A stretch of 7,363 nt of DNA. Origin: Candidatus Omnitrophota bacterium (lineage in GTDB: Bacteria; Omnitrophota; Gorgyraeia; Gygaellales; Profunditerraquicolaceae). The position numbers and the translations under genes were made by a program. Shown here piece after piece: positions 1 through 5,301 of this stretch. The stretch is taken from the NCBI GenBank assembly GCA_018818365.1, contig JAHISH010000290.1:1-7363 (forward strand). The letters are read 5' to 3'. Under the pieces are notes generated by a model. It searched no databases. It was not told the DNA's origin and saw only the letters and a program-made list of their open reading frames with translations. Numbering within the stretch: the stretch's first letter is position 1; each line of letters begins with the position of its first letter.

Positions 1-162
1 ATAATGTTTTGCGCCAGAAGCCTCTAACTCCTTAACCAGGCCTCCGCCACTTGATACTACCACGGCCTTATGCCCTTGGAGGACCAAATATTTTGCCAGG
101 TCTCGCGTGCCGGTCTCAACTCCCCCTACATTCAAGGCGGGTAATATCTGTAAAATATTCAT
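1..162 (-). CDS. Family-4 glycosyltransferase, N-terminal part (cut by window edge)
   Basis: The first 54 codons of a gene that continues past position 1. The peptide starts MNILQILPALNVGGVETGTR and goes on through DLAKYLVLQGHKAVVVSSGG and VKELEASG. This is the usual N-terminus of GT-B, family-4 (glycosyl transferase group 1) enzymes: a first beta strand, a glycine-rich GGVE turn, then a helix and the HKAVVVS strand. Family knowledge: such enzymes transfer sugars from nucleotide-sugar donors, and near lpxK and waaA they usually build LPS core or O-antigen. The acceptor cannot be told from this fragment. The ATG (162-160) shares its A with the stop codon of the upstream gene (TAATG), and an AGGA ribosome-binding site (173-170) lies 7 nt before it. 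Translation is therefore probably coupled to the acyltransferase-ELM1 gene. Family assignment is confident; the precise sugar is unknown. Confidence 0.85.
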   Translation of the reverse strand, partial: MNILQILPALNVGGVETGTRDLAKYLVLQGHKAVVVSSGGGLVKELEASGAKHY

Positions 163-2111
163 TATAGTATCCTGCTGATTGCGTCGCGGACCGCGCGAGT
201 ATCCCGGGGCGAATGCACCGCAGGTTTTTTCTTGCCGATCTCGACAATAGCACGGGCAAGTTCATCTGGTCGGCTCAAGAATAGGTAATTGTTGCCGATA
301 CAATAATCCAAAAACCGCTGATGCTTCGCAATCAATCCTTCGGCCTTAAAAGTAAAGACATACGTATTGCTCTGCATCGCTTCGGAGACCATAGAGATGC
401 TCTCCGGGGAAGTAACGACAATACTGCTAAGCCCTAAGATCCCTCCTACTGCTTCGGGGATATTCTTTTCGTGCGCGATAACAAGAAGCCGGCAACGAGG
501 ATGCCCTTCACACTCGCCTTTAATGCAGTCAACGACTTCTTTTGATGTCCTGCGAGAGGTCGTTACTAATATGTCCGCGCCGAGCGTTAACGCGGCGGAT
601 TTGATCTGACGCATCACCGTACTGACTACCTGCGGGGATAGCCGGAACTTCTTGGCATCTCCGCCGATTAATACACCGATATAGAAACCATCGGGTTTGA
701 GCGCGACTTCCGGATTCTGCAATAATTTCTGACGCTGATCATTTAGATACTCCTGGTCGACCAGATTAAGGGCGCCAACGGTAGTTACTATATTGCCTCT
801 TCGCGGAGGATGATCGTGCCGAGGCATTACCACCAGGTCAAAACGCCGCGTGCTTAACAATGACGGCCGCATCACCACGATCGATTTCGCCGCGTTTTCT
901 CGTGCCAAAAGATACGCCAACGGCGCCACTTGTGCGCCGCTTGAGATAATCACCTCAGGCTTGATCTTTTGCAGCGCCTGATAGACGCCTGGCTCTAGAA
1001 ACGTACGCACACACCACAGGCAACCTTGACAATGGTACTTTCCCGAAAGGCAGGTGCTCATTGCCAATGCCTTGCGCGCAAGATTACTTTTATACTTAAC
1101 TTCTATAGTCTCCTGTGTGGCCTGCAGGCCCCGCTCCGCAAAAAGCCTTGTGGTGATACCGGCGACTGCCTGCGATTGACGCAGATGCCCTGTCTTGCCG
1201 TCGCTTAAAATAAGGATCTTTCTGGTTTTTCCGTACTTCCATATTTTATACGTCCACAGATACTCTTCCGGATACCTTCGGATATTCTTCTCATAGATAC
1301 GCACCAACCTCTGCAGGTTCCGGCGCACATCTTCCTCAAGATCACCTGTTCGCTCAATCTGAAAAGGAGGGTCAATAATAACCTTTATATGCGGACCTTG
1401 CGTGCGCTTGTAGAATGCGGGGACGATGGTAGCATCGTATTTTAAGGCAAACCGTACGGCCCCCGGGCTCATGGAAGCTTCTCCCCCGAGAAAATCGACA
1501 AGTATACCGTTCTTCCCTCCCTGATCTACGGTCATGCCGACCGCATGATTTTGCTTCAATGCCTCAATTAACTGCCGCAACCCCTGCGGCCGCTGAATAA
1601 TCTTGCATCCTTTGGAACTACGGTAATAATTAAGCAGCCGGTTCATCCGGGGGAACCGCTGCCCCTGTACAAAAACAATAAAGACAAACCCAAGGTTGGC
1701 GCAGATGATATTAGAGAGTTCCCAGCTGCCCTCATGGGCTCCTAAGAGAATAACTCCTTTCCCGCGCTGGAATCCTTGGTCAATATGCTCCAACCCCTCA
1801 AAGGAAATATACTTCTTCAAATAATCCTTATTTACCGCGGGGATGAAGAATATTTCGATAAGGTTCTGCCCGAAATGCTGGTAAAAATTTCTTGTGGTGC
1901 GCGCCACCTGCGCCGTGGAATATTCTCCGGCACACGCGGCCTTGATATTGGCATAGGCGATCGTTTTATGGCGGCAATCAAAATAGTAAAGCACATCCCC
2001 CAGCCTCTTCCCCAGAAAGAGCGCCCACTCCACAGGGATCGCGCGCATGAATCTGCCGATTACCCTAATGAGAATACAACCCAGACAATCGAAAAAGGAA
2101 TCGTTCTTCAT
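162..2111 (-). CDS. LpxL/HtrB-type lipid A acyltransferase fused to an ELM1-like (DUF1022) domain
   Basis: A 649-residue, two-domain protein. Residues about 1-293 form a lysophospholipid (lipid A) acyltransferase of the LpxL/HtrB family: an N-terminal membrane-associated helix (about 10-35), the catalytic HX4E motif in GAHEGSWE (H126, E131), the VDQGG segment (195-199), and the family C-terminal stretch YPEEYLWTYKIWK (280-292). Family enzymes add a secondary acyl chain to Kdo-lipid IVA at the inner membrane. From about residue 298 a second domain begins (KILILSDGKTGHLRQSQAVA). It matches the ELM1/DUF1022 family, which has a GT-B-like fold, and includes the late motif VTSPESISMVSEAM (566-579). 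There is almost no linker. A cysteine cluster (C354, C361, C364, C367) lies in the second domain. The ATG at 2111 overlaps the 3' end of lpxK by 47 nt and has no clear Shine-Dalgarno. It is preferred to Met22 because the helix before Met22 belongs to the family. The acyltransferase call is firm; the role of the ELM1 part is unknown. Confidence 0.87.
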   Translation of the reverse strand: MKNDSFFDCLGCILIRVIGRFMRAIPVEWALFLGKRLGDVLYYFDCRHKTIAYANIKAACAGEYSTAQVARTTRNFYQHFGQNLIEIFFIPAVNKDYLKKYISFEGLEHIDQGFQRGKGVILLGAHEGSWELSNIICANLGFVFIVFVQGQRFPRMNRLLNYYRSSKGCKIIQRPQGLRQLIEALKQNHAVGMTVDQGGKNGILVDFLGGEASMSPGAVRFALKYDATIVPAFYKRTQGPHIKVIIDPPFQIERTGDLEEDVRRNLQRLVRIYEKNIRRYPEEYLWTYKIWKYGKTRKILILSDGKTGHLRQSQAVAGITTRLFAERGLQATQETIEVKYKSNLARKALAMSTCLSGKYHCQGCLWCVRTFLEPGVYQALQKIKPEVIISSGAQVAPLAYLLARENAAKSIVVMRPSLLSTRRFDLVVMPRHDHPPRRGNIVTTVGALNLVDQEYLNDQRQKLLQNPEVALKPDGFYIGVLIGGDAKKFRLSPQVVSTVMRQIKSAALTLGADILVTTSRRTSKEVVDCIKGECEGHPRCRLLVIAHEKNIPEAVGGILGLSSIVVTSPESISMVSEAMQSNTYVFTFKAEGLIAKHQRFLDYCIGNNYLFLSRPDELARAIVEIGKKKPAVHSPRDTRAVRDAISRIL

Positions 2112-3210
2112 CGTTTACTATCGCAAGGCGCACTGCGCATACAAAAATACGCGCCCGCCCCGCTATCTTCTGCGTACCGGATAAACGCGCCGCGTCTTTT
2201 TCTGTGGTAAGAATAGCATCTATGTTCTTGCCCTCTGCCGTAGAGATAATACCTGCCAGGTCCTCCGCGCGATAACGGTAATGATCCGGATAACGCAGAT
2301 GCGCCTCTATGGTGATCTCTTCCTGGCGGACCTTCTTTTCGAAAGACCCCGGGTCGCCGATCCCGCTAAATAAGAGCACCGGGCCTTTCTTAAAATAATC
2401 GGACTCTATGCGCGTTTGAGAATCCCCCCACTCATAGAAACCTAAGACCTGATGCACCGATTCGAACAACTCCGCATGAGGATTGATATCCCGCAGGGTG
2501 CGTTTGAGTTCTTCAAGCCCCGGAGAACCGTCTGTCTTGGTCAATAACAACATATCCGCACGTAAAAGTGCGCAACGCGGCTCGCGCAAAACACCGCGCG
2601 GCAGGAGAAACCCATTACCAAAAGGATTACCGGCATCAATAGCGACGATTTCCAGATCTTTTTTTATTTTCCACTGTTGAAACGAATCATCGAGTATCAC
2701 GGTATCAACACCATATTCTTTTCGTGCCTTCTCTATCCCCCGGATCCGGTTGGCATCGACCACAACCGGGATATCCTTCAACACGCACGCAAGCATAAAC
2801 GGTTCATCACCCATTGATTCGGGCGACGGATGACGGGTAACGGGTAACGGTGATGTACCGGGTATCGGGTTCCGGGTTCCGGGCTTCGGTGATGGAAATC
2901 CCGAATCCCGTGCCCCGATACCCGTACCCCGTTTATAGCCGCGAGTTACTACCGCAACTTTTCGTCCCTGGCGCCTCAGATAGTGCGCAATATAGATAAC
3001 GGCAGAAGTCTTTCCTGTCCCGCCCACGGTGATATTACCCACGCCAATGACTTTTACGCTCGCCTTATAAGGTTTCGCGCGCCAAAACGATACCAAAAGA
3101 CGCACCACCATGCCGTAGACTAAAGAAAACAGATACAGCACGCACTTAAGGAGAAAAGGGAAGAACCCTCTTCTCTGCTCTGTAATTACCTCATAAAGAT
3201 AGGTACGCAA
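2065..3210 (-). CDS. lpxK: Tetraacyldisaccharide 4'-kinase LpxK, with a proline-rich insert
   Basis: ATP-dependent kinase that phosphorylates the 4' position of the lipid A disaccharide to give lipid IVA at the inner membrane. Visible features, in order: an N-terminal hydrophobic helix (about 16-42, FFPFLLKCVLYLFSLVYGMV), the Walker A loop GNITVGGTGKTS (58-69), VVTRGY (87-92), GDEP (134-137), the DDxxQ motif as DDSFQQ (174-179), GNGFLLPRGVLREP (198-211), PDHYRY (308-313) and TTEKDA (335-340). The length of 381 residues exceeds the usual 320-350. The excess lies mainly between residues 93 and 133, where 41 residues separate GY from GDEP, against about 20 in E. coli LpxK; most of this stretch is repeat-derived (see the repeat at 2812-2928). 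Two motifs drift from the usual DDGFQH and DHH forms. The start is TTG (3210-3208), 2 nt after the yjbQ stop, with GGTGA 6 nt upstream. The next Met is residue 34, which would cut off the membrane helix. Confidence 0.95.
   Translation of the reverse strand: MRTYLYEVITEQRRGFFPFLLKCVLYLFSLVYGMVVRLLVSFWRAKPYKASVKVIGVGNITVGGTGKTSAVIYIAHYLRRQGRKVAVVTRGYKRGTGIGARDSGFPSPKPGTRNPIPGTSPLPVTRHPSPESMGDEPFMLACVLKDIPVVVDANRIRGIEKARKEYGVDTVILDDSFQQWKIKKDLEIVAIDAGNPFGNGFLLPRGVLREPRCALLRADMLLLTKTDGSPGLEELKRTLRDINPHAELFESVHQVLGFYEWGDSQTRIESDYFKKGPVLLFSGIGDPGSFEKKVRQEEITIEAHLRYPDHYRYRAEDLAGIISTAEGKNIDAILTTEKDAARLSGTQKIAGRARIFVCAVRLAIVNDEERFLFRLSGLYSH
2812..2928 (-). repeat. Palindromic, 7-bp-periodic repeat inserted in frame in lpxK
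   Basis: On the plus strand, 2834-2890 shows repeated CGGGT cores about 7 bp apart: CGGGTAA, CGGGTAA, CGGTGA, then CGGGTAT, CGGGTTC, CGGGTTC, CGGGCTT. The part at 2855-2883 pairs imperfectly with 2900-2927. The arms share GTAC and a 10-base GGGTATCGGG block, and about 10 of the remaining 14 positions match. They enclose a 16-nt loop, so a long GC-rich hairpin is possible in DNA or mRNA. Translated in the lpxK frame it gives residues about 95-133, rich in Pro, Gly, Thr, Ser and Arg, with a near 6-7-residue rhythm (TRNPIPG, TSPLPV, TRHPSP). It contains no stop and its net length keeps the frame. It has no similarity to known LpxK structure and looks like a small mobile or expanding repeat that landed in a surface loop. 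Confidence 0.8.
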
Positions 3211-3212
3211 TA

Positions 3213-3638
3213 TTATTCACCGATAAGTTGAACAATAATCTGCCTGGTGCGGGCACGCGTATCGAATTCCGCTACTACGACCTGCTGCCAGGTCCCTAAT
3301 AAGAGCGTTGCCTCATTAAAAGGGATAACAAGCGATGGCCCTTGAAGCGCAGCTCTTAAGTGGCTGAACCCATTGGCGTCTCCCCAGGTTTCATCATGAT
3401 GGTACTGTTTCTGTCGAGGGATAATCTTCTCAAAAAACTCCTTCACATCCTCTACCATTCCCGGCTCATACTCAAAGGTAGTAATGGCAGCGGTAGACCC
3501 CACGACAAAGACGGTCATCGTCCCCTTCTTAAGGCCCGAAGACTTCATTATCCGTGTAAGTTGTGGCGTAATCTCTACCAGGTCAGGATTACCCTTCGTG
3601 GCAAGTGAGATCTCTTGATGTACGACTCTCAAGGACAT
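3213..3638 (-). CDS. yjbQ: YjbQ/UPF0047 family protein (secondary thiamine-phosphate synthase-like)
   Basis: A 141-residue protein spanning the usual length of the YjbQ/UPF0047 family. Recognisable features are the N-terminal strand leading to ITPQLTRIM (23-31), the GTMTVFVVGSTAAITTFEYEPG segment split over 39-60, the conserved HHDETWGDANGFSHLRAAL stretch (80-98) with acidic and histidine residues, and the LLLGTWQQVVVAEFDTRARTR block (112-132), the family signature. Some members were shown to have weak thiamine-phosphate synthase activity, but the physiological role of the family is not settled. The protein is probably cytosolic and oligomeric. The ATG (3638-3636) overlaps the TAA of the GDT1-like gene (TAATG), with GGAGA about 7 nt before it, so it is translationally coupled to that gene. 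lpxK begins 2 nt after its stop. Its place in an envelope operon may be only a convenience of packing. Family call firm, function modest. Confidence 0.9.
   Translation of the reverse strand: MSLRVVHQEISLATKGNPDLVEITPQLTRIMKSSGLKKGTMTVFVVGSTAAITTFEYEPGMVEDVKEFFEKIIPRQKQYHHDETWGDANGFSHLRAALQGPSLVIPFNEATLLLGTWQQVVVAEFDTRARTRQIIVQLIGE
3217..3221 (-). promoter_or_regulatory. Ribosome-binding site deciding the TTG start of lpxK
   Basis: On the minus strand GGTGA is followed by a 6-nt spacer and then TTG at 3210. The site lies inside the last codons of the yjbQ gene (stop 3215-3213), so initiation is probably helped by ribosomes ending on yjbQ. No ATG or GTG near this position would keep the N-terminal hydrophobic helix expected of LpxK. 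Confidence 0.6.
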
Positions 3639-3910
3639 TATATTCTCTCCACAAGCATAAGTATCCCCAGGGCAATAAAAAGCACCCCGCCGACCATGCG
3701 TACTACTTCCGGTTTAAAGAACTTTCCGGCGACCATTCCTATAGCTACCGTTACCGCGGTAACGATTATGTACGCAGCAACCGATCCTAGCCATACAGAA
3801 ACAGGCTTCCCTGACTTTGCGGCCATCCCAAGCCCGACTATCTGCGTCTTATCTGCTAACTCCGCAAAGAAAACCGCCCCAAAAGTAGCCAAAAATACCT
3901 TCCAATCCAT
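3638..3910 (-). CDS. Half-length GDT1/TMEM165 (UPF0016) family membrane protein
   Basis: A 90-residue membrane protein with a hydrophobic first helix (about 4-16) carrying the cation-binding motif, then helices at about 40-62 and 71-87. The motif reads ELADKT (E17, A19, D20, K21, T22). The family signature is E-x-G-D-K/R-T/S, so the glycine is alanine here while the acidic residues are kept. Standard members contain two inverted copies of this module in about 190-200 residues. This gene has only one, so it would have to act as a homodimer or with another half, and no second half is visible in the window. Characterised relatives move Mn2+ or Ca2+ in exchange for protons. The ATG at 3910 lies about 55 nt downstream of the predicted start site of the promoter at 3973-4001. 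A GAGG sequence lies 10 nt before the ATG, a rather long spacing. It is the first gene of the run leading to lpxK. Confidence 0.82.
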   Translation of the reverse strand: MDWKVFLATFGAVFFAELADKTQIVGLGMAAKSGKPVSVWLGSVAAYIIVTAVTVAIGMVAGKFFKPEVVRMVGGVLFIALGILMLVERI

Positions 3911-3972
3911 AGCGCAACAGCCTCATTTTTATGCCGCAAACCTAGATTTTAGTCATTCAAAACGTAAGCGTA

Positions 3973-4001
3973 ATTCTAGCATAATCACCCCTGGGAAGCA
4001 A
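3973..4001 (-). promoter_or_regulatory. Sigma-70-like extended -10 promoter for the GDT1-yjbQ-lpxK operon
   Basis: Reading the minus strand, TTGCTT (4001-3996) and TAGAAT (3978-3973) are separated by exactly 17 nt, and TGC directly precedes TAGAAT, giving an extended -10 element. Transcription would start near 3966, leaving a leader of about 55 nt before the ATG at 3910. The surrounding gap, 3911-4084 (174 nt), is otherwise AT-rich and shows no convincing rho-independent terminator for the STAS-PilZ gene. Seen by eye; not tested. Confidence 0.65.
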
Positions 4002-4084
4002 CATATTTTCTGGAAGAAAAGTCTTTAAAAATCAAGCAGATACGTAAAATTGTGCGTGTAGGAAGAAGTCAAAGAAAAGGTGCT

Positions 4085-4804
4085 CTATTCTTGGGAAAGA
4101 GAGGAGAGATTTCTTTCGATATACTCCAACAGCTTCTGCTGAAGGGCCTCGGAGATATGGGAAAATTCTATTCCCATCCCAGGGTGATTATGCGGTTGGA
4201 CCTGCTTATCGGAAAGCCAGACTACACGTGACTCAATAACTATTCCCTCATTGAAAGGCGGTAATTTCATGGTAAAGATAACCTCATCTCCAAGTTTGAA
4301 CTTATCGCAACCATAAATGTACGCACCTATCGCGCTCAAATTCAAAACATCTGCCTGTATACAAAGAGGCCGGGGCGTATCCTTGGATTTAAGCTCAACT
4401 TTTATATCGATAGGCAGGCGCTTGAATCTGCGCCTCAGCTGCATCTTTTGTATATCTTCGATCACTTTGTCTTCTTTAAACGCATCCATAGCAAGCTCTT
4501 CGGTGAAATACGACTCTATGGTTTTATCCATACCCGCAACCGCAAGGATATTACGCAGATGCACGGGGACATTGACGAACTTAAGACGCCCCTTATGGTT
4601 GACGATCTCTTTATAGGCAATGACGATGACCGAAAGCCCCATATAATCGATTAACTCTACCTCCTCCAGATTGCAGAGGATATCGACAAAGCCTTTACGC
4701 ACGCACTCCCCGACTGCCTCAATGAGATTAGCGGCATCCACGTCAATGCGCCCTACCAGGTCCAAGATAACCACATTTTCTTTTTGCCGCGCTTTCAATT
4801 CCAT
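4085..4804 (-). CDS. STAS domain + PilZ domain protein, probable c-di-GMP-responsive regulator
   Basis: A 239-residue soluble protein with two domains. Residues about 1-112 are a STAS (anti-sigma-factor-antagonist) domain: VVILDLVGRID (11-21), ILCNLEEVELIDYMGLSVIV (42-61) and the late LRNILAVAGMDKTI (83-96). The usual D-S-S/T-G-L-G phosphorylation motif reads D53-Y54-M55-G56-L57-S58, so the normal phosphoacceptor serine is missing. Residues about 123-235 are a PilZ domain: RRRFKR with the RxxxR pair R125/R129, the N-x-S-x-x-G motif N155-L156-S157-A158-I159-G160, and the closing GMGIEFSHIS (209-218). These motifs bind cyclic di-GMP in characterised PilZ proteins. A charged linker (102-125) joins the domains. 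The ATG has AAGGA 6 nt upstream, overlapping the TGA of the OsmC gene, so the two are probably co-expressed. The protein may relay c-di-GMP levels through protein-protein contacts, but its partner is unknown. Confidence 0.88.
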   Translation of the reverse strand: MELKARQKENVVILDLVGRIDVDAANLIEAVGECVRKGFVDILCNLEEVELIDYMGLSVIVIAYKEIVNHKGRLKFVNVPVHLRNILAVAGMDKTIESYFTEELAMDAFKEDKVIEDIQKMQLRRRFKRLPIDIKVELKSKDTPRPLCIQADVLNLSAIGAYIYGCDKFKLGDEVIFTMKLPPFNEGIVIESRVVWLSDKQVQPHNHPGMGIEFSHISEALQQKLLEYIERNLSSLSQE

Positions 4805-4814
4805 TCTTTATCCT

Positions 4815-5195
4815 TCAATGCAAGACGATATCTACGGTGGGATTCAACTTCAAGGTATTATGCACCGGGCAATTCTTTACAAAGGTCAACAGCGCCTGTT
4901 TTCTTCGATCATCAAGCACCGCTCCCTTAAGATCAACCGCGACTTTAATTTCTTTGAATCCTACCGGAGGTTCCTTGGAAAATTCCGCTTCCACTGAAAC
5001 AGTAAAATTCGCTAGATCTAATTTTGCGCCCTCCGCGTATTTGCGAAGATATACCCCTACGCAACTTCCCAATGCCGCCAGTAACACATCAGGAGGAGTC
5101 ATCGCACTTCCCTTGGCGTCAATAAGAAGTTCCTTGCCCTTCGCGCGTACGGAAAAAACCATATCTTGTGTATGTTCGATATCAACATGATACAT
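4815..5195 (-). CDS. OsmC/Ohr family peroxiredoxin-like protein
   Basis: A 126-residue protein of the OsmC/Ohr superfamily, dimeric cytosolic thiol enzymes that reduce organic hydroperoxides or related small molecules. The two redox cysteines are present: C45 in LLAALGSCVGVYLRKYA (38-54) and C109 in FVKNCPVHNTL (105-115). The loop before the first is SAMTPPDVLL (30-39), where other family members have a GxxPxE/D segment. The NCPVHNT ending fits the YhfA/OsmC-like subgroup rather than classical Ohr, so peroxide reduction is likely but substrate is uncertain. The start is secure: a strong AAAGGAGG sequence (5208-5201) lies 5 nt before the ATG at 5195. The gene has its own extended -10 promoter at 5274-5301, and the STAS-PilZ gene follows 10 nt after its stop. 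It would be the first gene of a two-gene unit. Confidence 0.92.
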   Translation of the reverse strand: MYHVDIEHTQDMVFSVRAKGKELLIDAKGSAMTPPDVLLAALGSCVGVYLRKYAEGAKLDLANFTVSVEAEFSKEPPVGFKEIKVAVDLKGAVLDDRRKQALLTFVKNCPVHNTLKLNPTVDIVLH

Positions 5196-5200
5196 CGTTG

Positions 5201-5208
5201 CCTCCTTT
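5201..5208 (-). promoter_or_regulatory. Strong Shine-Dalgarno of the OsmC gene
   Basis: AAAGGAGG on the minus strand, 5 nt before the ATG at 5195. This is the best ribosome-binding site in the window and contrasts with the weak or absent sites of waaA and the acyltransferase-ELM1 gene. It suggests the OsmC protein is made in larger amounts than its neighbours. Confidence 0.75.
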
Positions 5209-5273
5209 AAACCTTGTTATCACGGCTAAGAATCTTACCTTTGAGAACCTTCGGCTAAAGCCCCAAAGACTCC

Positions 5274-5301
5274 ATTATAGCAACTCCCGAATCACTTCCA
5301 A
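5274..5301 (-). promoter_or_regulatory. Sigma-70-like extended -10 promoter for the OsmC/STAS-PilZ unit, overlapping the waaA stop
   Basis: Minus strand: TTGGAA (5301-5296), a 16-nt spacer, then a perfect TATAAT (5279-5274) preceded by TGC, an extended -10. The TATAAT hexamer contains the TAA stop of waaA (5277-5275). The predicted start is near 5267, giving a leader of about 70 nt before the OsmC ATG. The leader carries two copies of TTAGCCG and no terminator with a U-tract, so read-through from waaA is also possible. Confidence 0.65.

Noticed and set aside
1776..2210. Open frame on the plus strand, 144 codons
   Set aside because: It lies opposite the acyltransferase and the end of lpxK, has no ribosome-binding site or family likeness, and is explained by codon bias of the real genes.
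2834..2927. CRISPR array
   Set aside because: The repeat units are about 7 bp with no spacers, and lie inside a coding gene.
4005..4025. AT-rich inverted repeat (TTTTCT/AGAAAA) as a terminator for the STAS-PilZ gene
   Set aside because: The 6-bp stem has almost no G-C pairs and a 3-nt loop, too weak for a rho-independent terminator.
4045..4072. TTGACT followed 16 nt later by ATTTTA as a second promoter
   Set aside because: The -10 match is poor compared with the extended -10 element at 3973-3978.
4837..5190. Open frame on the plus strand, 117 codons
   Set aside because: Antisense to the OsmC gene, whose frame has both redox cysteines and a strong ribosome-binding site.
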